From positions 144,243-208,242 of the forward strand of contig JACRPS010000021.1 of NCBI GenBank assembly GCA_016223085.1: a DNA stretch of 64,000 bases, given 5' to 3'. The notes beneath the pieces were generated by a model, which ran no database searches, was not told the DNA's origin, and saw nothing but the letters and a program-made list of their open reading frames with translations. This stretch comes from Chloroflexota bacterium (lineage in GTDB: Bacteria > Chloroflexota > Anaerolineae > Aggregatilineales > Phototrophicaceae). Both the position numbers and the translations under genes were made by a program. Below, in pieces: positions 8,178 through 16,234 of the stretch. Within the stretch, counting starts at the first letter, position 1. Each line of letters begins with the position of its first letter.

Positions 8178-9227
8178 ATGGCAAATATCCTGATTGATCT
8201 CGGCCATCCGGGCGATGTGCATATTTTTCGCGGCGCGGCGCAGCGGTGGATGGCGCAGGGACACAAGGTTCTGTTCACGGCGCTCGACCGCGAGATGATC
8301 GTGCGGCTGCTCGACGTCTACAAGCTGCCCTACCGCGTGACTTACAAGCGGCGGAAGGGCAAGCTGGCGCTGGCGTTTGAACTCATCCTGCGTACGCTGG
8401 CGACTCTGCGGATTGCACGGCAGTTTAAGACCGATTTGTTTGTGGGCATTGGCAGCCCGACCATCGGCTTCCCGGCCTGGCTGATGCGGAAGCCCTATAT
8501 CGCGCTGACGGATACGGAACACGCCAGGGAACAGCACGCCCTGTTTAAACCGTTTGCTACGCTGGTCGCCACGCCGGATGTGTTCACGTATGATATGGGG
8601 CCAAAACAGGTGCGTTACCCGGCTTATCATGAATTGATGTACCTGCACCCGGAGGATTTCACCCCTGACCCAGCCGTGCTTGAACCGCTGGGCTTAACCC
8701 CGGATGACCGCTTTTTTGTCGTGCGCTTTGTCGCCTGGGAAGCGACACACGATGTTGGCCAGCACGGGTTCTCGCTGGACGAGAAACGCGCCCTGCTGCG
8801 CGAACTGGCGTCCCACGGGCGAGTGCTGCTTTCGGTTGAAGGCCGTGTTGACCACGAATTTCAACCACTCGTCCAATCCTTTGCTCCTGAAGACGTGCAT
8901 CACCTGCTGGCGTTTGCCACGCTGTATGTTGGCGAGGGCGCCACGATGGCGTCAGAGGCGGCTGTGCTGGGCACGCCCGCGGTTTATGTCAACACGCTGA
9001 CGATGGGATACGTCCTGGAGGAGGAGCAGTACGGCCTGCTGCACATCTGCAGGGACGGCAGCGCGGCGCTGGAGAAAGTGCGCGAACTGCTGGCGCTGCC
9101 CGATCTTAAACCGCAGTGGACGGCCAAACGTGACCGGCTGCTGGCGACAAAAATTAACCCCACTCCCTGGCTGGTCGAACTGGGCAACCGCCTGCTGCAC
9201 AACCCGCGCGGGCCGGCGTATGAGTAA
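8178..9227 (+). CDS. DUF354 family glycosyltransferase-like protein
   Basis: The 349-residue protein begins MANILIDLGHPGDVHIFRG, the typical N-terminus of DUF354. This family shares the GT-B/UDP-GlcNAc 2-epimerase fold and is usually found with surface polysaccharide genes. The C-terminal half has YVGEGATMASEAAVLGTPAV, the nucleotide-sugar binding segment of GT-B enzymes. No membrane segment is seen. Its divergent neighbour is a GT2 enzyme, which supports a role in glycan or lipid-glycan assembly. The precise reaction is not known for the family. Confidence 0.85.
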   Translation: MANILIDLGHPGDVHIFRGAAQRWMAQGHKVLFTALDREMIVRLLDVYKLPYRVTYKRRKGKLALAFELILRTLATLRIARQFKTDLFVGIGSPTIGFPAWLMRKPYIALTDTEHAREQHALFKPFATLVATPDVFTYDMGPKQVRYPAYHELMYLHPEDFTPDPAVLEPLGLTPDDRFFVVRFVAWEATHDVGQHGFSLDEKRALLRELASHGRVLLSVEGRVDHEFQPLVQSFAPEDVHHLLAFATLYVGEGATMASEAAVLGTPAVYVNTLTMGYVLEEEQYGLLHICRDGSAALEKVRELLALPDLKPQWTAKRDRLLATKINPTPWLVELGNRLLHNPRGPAYE

Positions 9228-9243
9228 ACGACGCCGGAAATCA

Positions 9244-9271
9244 GTAGGGACACGGCATGCCGTGCCCCTAC
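9244..9271. repeat. Palindromic intergenic repeat, copy 4
   Basis: GTAGGGACACGGC pairs with GCCGTGCCCCTAC. It falls inside the possible N-terminal extension of the zinc-ribbon gene, which would then be partly repeat-encoded. Confidence 0.8.
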
Positions 9272-9300
9272 AACCCGATGCAGACCAGCCGCCGGACATA

Positions 9301-9453
9301 ATGCCCATCTGGGAATGTCCCAACTGTGGGCAGAACTACTTCGGGGCGCAGCCGCCGGATATGTGCGCCTACTGCCGCGATTTCACCACCTGGCGGCCTG
9401 TCCAACCCGATGATCCCCATAATCTGCCGGATAAACACAATGGTCGTTTATAA
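9301..9453 (+). CDS. Rubredoxin-like zinc ribbon protein (50 aa)
   Basis: This small protein reads MPIWECPNCGQNYFGAQ and later CAYCRDFTTW: two CxxC pairs about 18 residues apart. It resembles the rubredoxin-like knuckles at the end of rubrerythrins and could bind iron or zinc. An upstream in-frame ATG at 9220 overlaps the DUF354 stop and would give 77 residues, but that extension is translated from a palindromic repeat, so the internal ATG is preferred. Neither start has a clear ribosome site. The role is unknown; electron transfer or nucleic-acid binding is possible. Confidence 0.6.
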   Translation: MPIWECPNCGQNYFGAQPPDMCAYCRDFTTWRPVQPDDPHNLPDKHNGRL

Positions 9454-9455
9454 AG

Positions 9456-9484
9456 GTAGGGACACGGCGCCGCCATGTCCCTAC
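9456..9484. repeat. Palindromic intergenic repeat, copy 5
   Basis: GTAGGGACACGGC and GCCATGTCCCTAC form a hairpin between the convergent zinc-ribbon and histidine kinase genes. Confidence 0.8.
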
Positions 9485-9494
9485 AGGAGACCCG

Positions 9495-11273
9495 TCAGTC
9501 CGTAATGGCAGACGTGCCTTTCCAGACCACGCGGACTGCCGTACCCTGTCCCGACCCGCTGGTAATCTCAAGCTGCGCGCCGATCGCTTCCGCACGTTCG
9601 CGCATCATCTGCAACCCCAGGCCGCCGGAGGGCGTGGTCGCATCGAAGCCGCGCCCGTCGTCCTGAATCGTTAACTCCACCGCATTGGCTTCGCCGCGCA
9701 GATTCACCGTGACGTGCCGGGCTTTGGAATGTTTGGTGATGTTGTTGAGCGCCTCCTGCGCAATCCGGTACAGCGCGATGTGCGCATCCGGCGGCAGCAC
9801 AAATTCGCCGTCCACGTTCAGCGCGACGGTGATACGGCGGCGGCCATACATGGCGGTGACAAGCTGGTGCAGCAACCGGTCCAGGCTGGTGTTGAGAATC
9901 GCCGGGGGGCGCAGTTGCAGCAGCAGCGTGCGCATCTCCGCCATCGCCGCTTTAATCAACTGGTGCAATTCGGTGAGTGCCTGAGGAATCCGGTCGGGCT
10001 GGCGCTGCCACTGCCGCGTCAGGGTTTCGGTCAGGACGCTGGCGGAAAACAGTGTCTGGGTCACGGCGTCGTGCAGGTCGCGCGCCAACTGCTGCCGTTC
10101 CTGCAGGGCTGCCAGTTCCTGCGCCTGCAGGTAAAGCTGCGCGTTCCGAATCGCAATCGCGGCCTCATAGGCGAACAGTTGCAGGATTTCCGCGTGATTG
10201 TCGTTAAAATAGTCCGCCTGGCTGCTCATCACATTCAGCAGGCCGATCACATCGTTTTCAATCAGAATCGGTGTGCCCAGGTACGAGCGCATGGTTGTGA
10301 CCAGCGGCAGCCGCGGGGACGAGTCCACCGTGTCGAGATTTGGGACGATCAGTGGGCGGCGTGTATCCACGATCTGCGCGAACAGCGGCCTGTCGTCAAT
10401 GCGCAGGCGGTATTGTTTGATGTTCGCTTCCAGTTCGGCCAACCCCTGCTCACCCTGGCCGTAGCTGCGCACGCGGGTAATGATGCCGTTGTCAATCAGC
10501 AGAATGTAGGCAGAGTCGTGTGGCACCAGCCGCCCGACGGTCATCAGAATGTGTTCCAGCACCTGATCGAGATTGAGCGTGCTGGTCAGCACGGTAGCAA
10601 TATCGCGCAGGGCTTCTGCCAGTATCCGGCGCTCGCGCTCGGCGGTTTCCGTCTGGTGCCGCCGGGTGACATCGCGCGCGACTTTGATAAACCCCTGCAG
10701 GTCGCCGTTCCGGTCGCGCAGCGGACGCAGCGTGCCGCTGGCAAAAAAGCGGCTGCCATCCCGGCGGAGGTGCCAGCGTTCGTCTTCGGCATACCCGTTT
10801 GTCAGCGCCTGCTGCTGTTCCTTCCAGGCTTCGCCGCTCACCTGGTCGTCCGGCGTGAACAGAATTGCCGCGTTCTGTCCCAGGATTTCAGCTTCGCTGA
10901 ACCCAAAGATTCGCTGCGCGCCAGCGTTCCAGGTGGTGATGCGCCCATCCAGAGCCATCGTAAAAATGGCGTAATCCTTGATATTCTCCAGAATAGCCTG
11001 GAGCTGCTCCTGCGCATCAAACAGGGCAGATTCGGCGCGCGCCCGCGCCTCCATTTCCGCTTCCAGCACATCGTCAGTGGGCGCTTCCGCCGCCGCTGTG
11101 CGTTGCACGTCTTCACACCGGAGGATGATCTCCTCAACCAGCGGACGGAGCGACTGCCGGTGTTCCGGGGGCAGGCCATCCATCTGCTGTTGAAACGCCT
11201 GGACTGCCGTTAACAGGGCTTCAAACGGATTCTGAGAGGTATTTACAATCACATACTGTCCTCGATCAACCAT
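9495..11273 (-). CDS. NarL-type sensor histidine kinase (PAS-GAF-HisKA_3-HATPase)
   Basis: This 592-residue cytoplasmic kinase has an N-terminal helix, a PAS domain at about 85-205 (ITTWNAGAQRIFGFSEAEI), a GAF domain at about 225-375, a HisKA_3 dimerisation helix with phospho-acceptor His401 in ARDLHDAVTQTLF, and an HATPase domain ending DDGRGFDATTPSGGLGLQMM. It has no membrane segments, so it should sense a cytoplasmic ligand, redox state or light through GAF/PAS; no chromophore Cys is evident. No response regulator is adjacent, so it is an orphan. It starts divergently from the sugar ABC operon, and control of that operon is conceivable but not shown. Confidence 0.9.
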   Translation of the reverse strand: MVDRGQYVIVNTSQNPFEALLTAVQAFQQQMDGLPPEHRQSLRPLVEEIILRCEDVQRTAAAEAPTDDVLEAEMEARARAESALFDAQEQLQAILENIKDYAIFTMALDGRITTWNAGAQRIFGFSEAEILGQNAAILFTPDDQVSGEAWKEQQQALTNGYAEDERWHLRRDGSRFFASGTLRPLRDRNGDLQGFIKVARDVTRRHQTETAERERRILAEALRDIATVLTSTLNLDQVLEHILMTVGRLVPHDSAYILLIDNGIITRVRSYGQGEQGLAELEANIKQYRLRIDDRPLFAQIVDTRRPLIVPNLDTVDSSPRLPLVTTMRSYLGTPILIENDVIGLLNVMSSQADYFNDNHAEILQLFAYEAAIAIRNAQLYLQAQELAALQERQQLARDLHDAVTQTLFSASVLTETLTRQWQRQPDRIPQALTELHQLIKAAMAEMRTLLLQLRPPAILNTSLDRLLHQLVTAMYGRRRITVALNVDGEFVLPPDAHIALYRIAQEALNNITKHSKARHVTVNLRGEANAVELTIQDDGRGFDATTPSGGLGLQMMRERAEAIGAQLEITSGSGQGTAVRVVWKGTSAITD

Positions 11274-11474
11274 TAAACAAAGCGTTAAAAAAGACAGTTT
11301 TGAATGTCATACACCATTTGTATTGATTTCCTGTTGGTGGAGTTTATAAGACGTGTAAGCGAACCGGAGCGTACGCCGCTGCTCCATGCTGGTCTGGATA
11401 AAATGCCGAACGCAAAGTAGCAAAAAGCCGGAAACGTGGTATAAACATATACTGCCGTTCCCGGTGTGGAACGG

Positions 11475-11504
11475 GGAAAACAGGTAGGTTTTCAACTGTT
11501 TTCC
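11475..11504. promoter_or_regulatory. Inverted repeat upstream of sugar ABC operon
   Basis: GGAAAACAG (11475-11483) and its exact complement CTGTTTTCC (11496-11504) are separated by 12 bp and end 31 bp before the binding-protein start codon. The symmetry and place suit a repressor operator. It could also be an mRNA hairpin. No T-tract follows, so it is not a terminator. Confidence 0.5.
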
Positions 11505-11535
11505 AAATAGATAGGGTTAAAGGAGAAGGAAGGTT

Positions 11536-12825
11536 ATGCGCAGCAGTAAATGGTTCATACTCGTGGCAGCCCTGGCGCTGATGCTGGGCGTGTTTGCCCT
11601 GGCCTCGGCCCAAGATGCGCAGCCATCCGGCGACCTTGAAATCTTCTCGTGGTGGACGGGCGGCGGCGAAGAAGCCGGCCTGAACGCCCTGATCGAGAAG
11701 TTCAAGGAAATGTACCCGGACGTGAACGTGATTAACTCGGCGGTGGCCGGTGGTTCGGGCGTGAATGCACGCGCCGTGCTGCAAACGCGAATGCTGGGTG
11801 GTGACCCGCCCGGCACGTTCCAAGTCCATGCCGGCGCGGAACTGAACACCCTGTGGGTGGCCGCCGACAAGATGGAACCGCTGAACGACCTGTACGAACA
11901 GAACGGCTGGATGGAGCAGTATCCGCAGGGTCTGCTCGACCTCATCAGCGACGATGAAGGCAACATCTACTCGGTGCCGGTGAACATTCACCGCTCGAAC
12001 GTGCTATGGTACATCCCCGCCAATCTCGAAGAGTGGGGCGTGACGGTTCCGGCGACGTGGGACGAGTTTATCAATGAAACCTGCCCCAAACTGCAGGAAG
12101 CCGGCGTGACGCCGCTGGCCGTTGGTGAAACCTGGACCCAGGTTCACCTGTGGGAAAACGTGGCGCTGGGCGTGCTGGGGCCGGAAAAATATAACGGCCT
12201 GTGGGATGGCACGACCGACTGGGCCGGCGAAGACATGACCCAAGTCTGGGAGACGTTCGGCAAGGTGCTGGACTGCGCCAACGAAGACATGAATGCACTG
12301 ACCTGGCAGGACGCTTCCAGGATGGTCATCGAGGGCAAGGCCGCCTTTAACGTGATGGGCGACTGGGCCGCCGGGTACTTCCTGGTGGACAACAGCCTGG
12401 AACCGGAAACGGGCTTCGGCTGGGCGCCGGCGCCGGGCACGGAAGGTGTGTTTAACATGCTGTCCGACACCTTCGGTCTGCCGAAGGATGCCCCGAACCG
12501 CGACGCGGTTGTCGCCTGGCTGTCATTCCTCGGCTCGGCTGAGGCGCAGGACATCTTCAACCCGCTGAAGGGTTCGCTCCCGGCCAACACGGAAGCCCAA
12601 ATTGACGACTCGGAGCTGTACAACGCTTACTTCCAGAACGCCTATGAAGACTGGACAAGCAACACCATCGTCGGCAGTCTGGCGCACGGCGCGGTCGCTC
12701 CGCAGGAATTCAGCAGCCCGTTTAACGACGTGATCGCTGGCTTCCAGGAAAGCCGCGACGTGGCTACCGCCCAGGCGACGGCTGCCGAACTGGCCGCCAC
12801 CACCATGACGGCGGGCAGCGAATAA
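11536..12825 (+). CDS. ABC transporter sugar-binding protein
   Basis: The 429-residue family-1 extracellular solute-binding protein has a Sec signal peptide (about 1-25, ALASAQ). The mature part starts with GDLEIFSWWTGGGEEAGLNAL, as in glucose/mannose/galactose-type binding proteins. The lipobox cysteine usual in Gram-positives is absent, so it may be soluble or held by its signal. RBS AAGGAGAAGGAAGG precedes the ATG. Two permease genes follow after a gap with palindromic repeats. The galK/galT cluster beyond suggests galactose or a related sugar, by context only. Confidence 0.9.
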   Translation: MRSSKWFILVAALALMLGVFALASAQDAQPSGDLEIFSWWTGGGEEAGLNALIEKFKEMYPDVNVINSAVAGGSGVNARAVLQTRMLGGDPPGTFQVHAGAELNTLWVAADKMEPLNDLYEQNGWMEQYPQGLLDLISDDEGNIYSVPVNIHRSNVLWYIPANLEEWGVTVPATWDEFINETCPKLQEAGVTPLAVGETWTQVHLWENVALGVLGPEKYNGLWDGTTDWAGEDMTQVWETFGKVLDCANEDMNALTWQDASRMVIEGKAAFNVMGDWAAGYFLVDNSLEPETGFGWAPAPGTEGVFNMLSDTFGLPKDAPNRDAVVAWLSFLGSAEAQDIFNPLKGSLPANTEAQIDDSELYNAYFQNAYEDWTSNTIVGSLAHGAVAPQEFSSPFNDVIAGFQESRDVATAQATAAELAATTMTAGSE

Positions 12826-12838
12826 TTCAATCAACTCT

Positions 12839-12866
12839 GTAGGGACACGATCTATCGTGTCCCTAC
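12839..12866. repeat. Palindromic intergenic repeat, copy 6
   Basis: GTAGGGACACGAT pairs with ATCGTGTCCCTAC. It lies inside the ABC operon between binding protein and permease, where an RNA hairpin could protect the upstream mRNA and uncouple expression. It is nearly identical to copy 8. Confidence 0.85.
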
Positions 12867-12964
12867 GACGCAGACACAGAGGGGCGCACGCAGGTGCGCC
12901 CTTGCCGTTTCCAAAACGGACAAAACGGGGTAAGGTAGGGGTGCATTTCAACGAGAGGACGGCT

Positions 12965-12984
12965 GTAGGGGCGTACGCCCCTAC
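12965..12984. repeat. Palindromic intergenic repeat, copy 7 (short)
   Basis: A perfect 20-bp palindrome, GTAGGGGCGT followed by ACGCCCCTAC, lies 35 bp before the permease start. It is a shorter variant of the same family. Confidence 0.75.
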
Positions 12985-13019
12985 AGATAACGTTCGGGAA
13001 ATTATTAGAGGACACACTT

Positions 13020-14123
13020 ATGAACCGTGACCGCGTGACGGCAATTTTGATGCTGACGCCCTCGGTAATTCTGCTGGCGATCTTTGTCTACGGCTTTATC
13101 GCCTGGACCGGCTACACGTCCGTGACGGACAGCAACCTGCGCCAGCAGCTACGGGGTGAAACGGCGGAGGTGGTCGGGCTGAAGAACTACGAAGACCTGT
13201 TCACCGGCCTGTTGAACAAACGCTTCCGCGTTGACATGACCAACACGGTCTTTTTTACCATCCTGTTCATCGTCGCCTGTCTGGGTGTTGGTATTCTGCT
13301 GGCGATTCTGCTTGACCAGAAGATCAAGGGTGAGTCCGTTTTCCGTACCATCTTCCTGTTTCCGATGGCGCTGTCCTTTGTGGTTACGGGGGTAGCGTGG
13401 AAATGGCTGTTTAACCCGACCAGCGGCATCAACGTTCTGCCGACGGTCATTGGCTTGCCGGCGGGGCAATTCCAGTGGTTCATCAGCGAAGATCGCTGGC
13501 TGCCGTTTAACTGGCATGACCTGGGTTTTTATATCGCCCTGATTCTGCTGGGCATGGCCCTGCTGTTTACACTGTGGCAGTGGAGCAAGAAGCGGTCGCA
13601 GTGGGCCGCCTTCGGCGCGGCGCTGACGCTGCTGCTGCTGGCGTGGGTGACACTGGGCGACCCACGCAGCATCACGCCGATCAGGGAAGATGGTCACGGC
13701 TTCAACGTGGCGCTGATCGCGCTGGTGGTGGCCGCCGGCTGGCAGATGTCCGGCTACACGATGGCGATGTACCTGGCCGGGCTGCGCGGCATCTCCGAAG
13801 ATTTGCGCGAGGCGGCGCGGGTGGATGGCTGCAGCGAACTCCAGGTCTACCGGCGGATTATCTTCCCGCTGCTCCAGCCGATCACGCTAAGCGCCATGAT
13901 TATCCTCGGCCACATCTCGCTCAAGATTTTTGATCTGGCCTACACGATGGGCGGCGGCAACAACCTGTTTATTGACATGCCGGGCATCAACATGTTTTTC
14001 ACCACCTTCCGCGCTTCGGAGTTCGGGCGCGGCGCAGCAATTGCCGTCATCATGCTGATTATGGTCGCGGTGGTGATCGTGCCGTACCTGTACACGCAGC
14101 TTCGCTCGGAGACGCACCTATGA
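13020..14123 (+). CDS. ABC sugar transporter permease (MalF/UgpA type)
   Basis: This 367-residue integral membrane protein has the permease EAA loop [20 protein letters not shown] near the C-terminus, which contacts the ATPase. The family is usually about 290-310 residues. Here about 60 extra residues with additional hydrophobic segments (roughly residues 170-235, [15 protein letters not shown]...) sit in the middle. RBS GAGGA precedes the ATG. It overlaps the next permease by 4 nt (ATGA). No ATPase gene is nearby, so a shared MsmK/UgpC-type ATPase encoded elsewhere is expected. Confidence 0.9.
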   Translation: MNRDRVTAILMLTPSVILLAIFVYGFIAWTGYTSVTDSNLRQQLRGETAEVVGLKNYEDLFTGLLNKRFRVDMTNTVFFTILFIVACLGVGILLAILLDQKIKGESVFRTIFLFPMALSFVVTGVAWKWLFNPTSGINVLPTVIGLPAGQFQWFISEDRWLPFNWHDLGFYIALILLGMALLFTLWQWSKKRSQWAAFGAALTLLLLAWVTLGDPRSITPIREDGHGFNVALIALVVAAGWQMSGYTMAMYLAGLRGISEDLREAARVDGCSELQVYRRIIFPLLQPITLSAMIILGHISLKIFDLAYTMGGGNNLFIDMPGINMFFTTFRASEFGRGAAIAVIMLIMVAVVIVPYLYTQLRSETHL

Positions 14124-14998
14124 GCACAACGGTTTCGCCCTCCCAGTCCGTACCGGCGCAAACCGCTGCCGCGCCGCTGTCCGGCGTCCGCGTCAGCCGC
14201 GCGCTGATCTACGCGGCGCTGGTGATCTTTGCCGCCCTGTTCCTGATTCCGGTGTACATGGTGCTGGTCACCAGCTTCAAGAGCATTGACCAGGTGAGCA
14301 TCTCGACGATGTGGAACCTGCCCACCTCGTTCACGCTGGAGAGCTTCCAGCGCGCGCTGGAAAAACTGCTGCCCAACCTGATTAACAGTCTGCTGCTGGT
14401 TGTCCCGGCAACGGTGCTGTCGGCGGCGCTCGGTTCAATGAACGGCTACGTGCTGTCGAAGTGGCGCTTTCGCGGCGCGAACATCATCTTCCCGCTGATG
14501 CTGTTTGGCATGTTCATCCCCTACCAGGCGATTCTGATTCCGCTGGTCCAGTTCCTGCAAACCATCGGCCTGTACGGCAGTATTGGCGGGCTGATTCTGG
14601 TACATGTAGTCTACGGCCTGCCAATCACAACGCTGATTTTCCGCAACTATTACGCGGAAGTGCCGGACGAAATGATCGAAGCGGGCGCGATTGACGGCGC
14701 GGGGTTCTTTGGCCTGTACTGGTGGGTGGTGCTGCCGATTTCGCTGCCCGGCTTCGTGGTGGTGATTATCTGGCAGTTCACGCAAATCTGGAACGAGTTC
14801 CTGTTCGGCGTGACGATCACCAACACCGCCTCGCAGCCAATCACGGTTGCGCTGCAAAACCTGTCCGGCAGCCAGATTGTCGAGTGGAACGTGCAGATGG
14901 CGGGCGCGTTTTTAACGGCGCTGCCGACGCTGCTGGTCTATATCCTGCTGGGGCGCTACTTCATTCGCGGCCTGCTGGCCGGCAGCGTGAAGGGATAG
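14120..14998 (+). CDS. ABC sugar transporter permease (MalG/UgpE type)
   Basis: The 292-residue second permease has six predicted membrane segments and the EAA-type loop [20 protein letters not shown] followed by LPISLPG. Its length is normal for MalG-type carbohydrate permeases (CUT1). It starts within the stop codon of the first permease, so translation is coupled and the two should form a heterodimer in the cytoplasmic membrane. A palindromic repeat follows the stop codon. Confidence 0.92.
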   Translation: MSTTVSPSQSVPAQTAAAPLSGVRVSRALIYAALVIFAALFLIPVYMVLVTSFKSIDQVSISTMWNLPTSFTLESFQRALEKLLPNLINSLLLVVPATVLSAALGSMNGYVLSKWRFRGANIIFPLMLFGMFIPYQAILIPLVQFLQTIGLYGSIGGLILVHVVYGLPITTLIFRNYYAEVPDEMIEAGAIDGAGFFGLYWWVVLPISLPGFVVVIIWQFTQIWNEFLFGVTITNTASQPITVALQNLSGSQIVEWNVQMAGAFLTALPTLLVYILLGRYFIRGLLAGSVKG

Positions 14999-15006
14999 GG
15001 AGATGC

Positions 15007-15034
15007 GTAGGGACACGATATATCGTGTCCCTAC
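15007..15034. repeat. Palindromic intergenic repeat, copy 8
   Basis: A perfect palindrome, GTAGGGACACGATA followed by TATCGTGTCCCTAC, lies between the convergent permease and galK genes. Confidence 0.85.
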
Positions 15035-15053
15035 AGAGATCGCACGCCCTGTT

Positions 15054-16193
15054 TTACCCCACCACTTCCGCGCCGTTGGTGGCTTCGCAGACATAAATCG
15101 CGGGTTTGAGGCCGGTCGCCTGCCGGTAGCGTTCGCCGACGATGGTCACAAATTCGCCAACCACCTCTGCCCGCACCAGCGCCACCGCCGCGCCGCCAAA
15201 ACCGCCGCCGGTCATGCGCGCGCCGTAGCTGGCCGGGTGCGCCTGTGCCAGTTCCACCATTTTGTCCATCTCCGGGCGGGAAATTTCAAAGTCGTCCCGC
15301 ATACTGGCATGGCTGGCGTCCATCAGCTTACCCAGCGCGACAGCATCGCCTCGGCGCATGACTTCGGCGGCTTCCAGCGTGCGGGCGTTCTCGGTAATGA
15401 CGTGGCGGGCGCGGCGGCGGGTCACCTCGTCCAGACCGGCGGCGCGCGCCTCAAACATCTCCATTGTCACGTCGCGCAGCGCGGGCACGCCAAAGTACTG
15501 CGCGGCGGCCTCGCACTGGGCGCGGCGCTCGTTATAAGCGGAGTCCACCAGACCGCGCCGGGTGGCTGTGTCCAGCACCACCACCAGCGTATTGGGCGGC
15601 AGCGGCACAAGCTGGCTGTCCAGCGTGCGGCAGTCAATCAGCAGGGCGTGGCCGTCCTTGCCCGCCGCCGAGATCATCTGATCCATAATGCCACAGTTCA
15701 TCCCGACCCACTGGTTTTCCGCTTTCTGGCCCAGCTTCGCCATGATCGGCGCGCTCCAGGGAAAGCCTGAGGTGACGCCAAAGGCGCGGGCGGTCGCCAG
15801 TTCCAGCGCCGCCGACGACGACAGCCCCGCGCCAATCGGCACGTCGCCAGCGATCACGCCATCCCAGCCAGTCAGGACATAGCCGGCGTTTTGCAGCGCC
15901 CAGGCCACGCCTTTGACGTATTCCACCCAGCGCGACGGCGTTTTTTCCAGCCGGTCGAGTTCAAATTCCGCCGCGTCCTTAAACTCAATCGAGTACACGC
16001 GCACCACGCGGTCGTTGCGCGGGCGCAGCGCAATCCAGGTGGCGCGGTTGATCGCCATCGGCAGTACGAAGCCATCGTTGTAATCGGTGTGCTCGCCGAT
16101 CAGATTGACGCGGCCCGGCGCGCGCACGACGGCCTGCGGTTTTACACCATAGCGGCGTTCAAATTCGTCGGTCACTTGCTGGTGTAGCGACAT
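15054..16193 (-). CDS. galK: Galactokinase
   Basis: This 379-residue GHMP kinase phosphorylates galactose with ATP to galactose-1-phosphate (Leloir pathway, cytoplasm). The galactokinase signature GRVNLIGEHTDYNDG lies at about residues 27-41, the ATP loop PIGAGLSSSAALE at about 116-128, and the third GHMP motif GARMTGGGFGGAAVAL near the end. RBS AGGAG lies 9 nt before the ATG. It is the last gene of a same-strand run galT, PD-(D/E)XK-like, TIR protein, galK, with gaps of 7, 44 and 41 bp, so it may be co-transcribed with them. Confidence 0.95.
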   Translation of the reverse strand: MSLHQQVTDEFERRYGVKPQAVVRAPGRVNLIGEHTDYNDGFVLPMAINRATWIALRPRNDRVVRVYSIEFKDAAEFELDRLEKTPSRWVEYVKGVAWALQNAGYVLTGWDGVIAGDVPIGAGLSSSAALELATARAFGVTSGFPWSAPIMAKLGQKAENQWVGMNCGIMDQMISAAGKDGHALLIDCRTLDSQLVPLPPNTLVVVLDTATRRGLVDSAYNERRAQCEAAAQYFGVPALRDVTMEMFEARAAGLDEVTRRRARHVITENARTLEAAEVMRRGDAVALGKLMDASHASMRDDFEISRPEMDKMVELAQAHPASYGARMTGGGFGGAAVALVRAEVVGEFVTIVGERYRQATGLKPAIYVCEATNGAEVVG

Positions 16194-16234
16194 GCAATAC
16201 TCCTCAGGTGGATAAAATTGATTACGGGCTGCGG

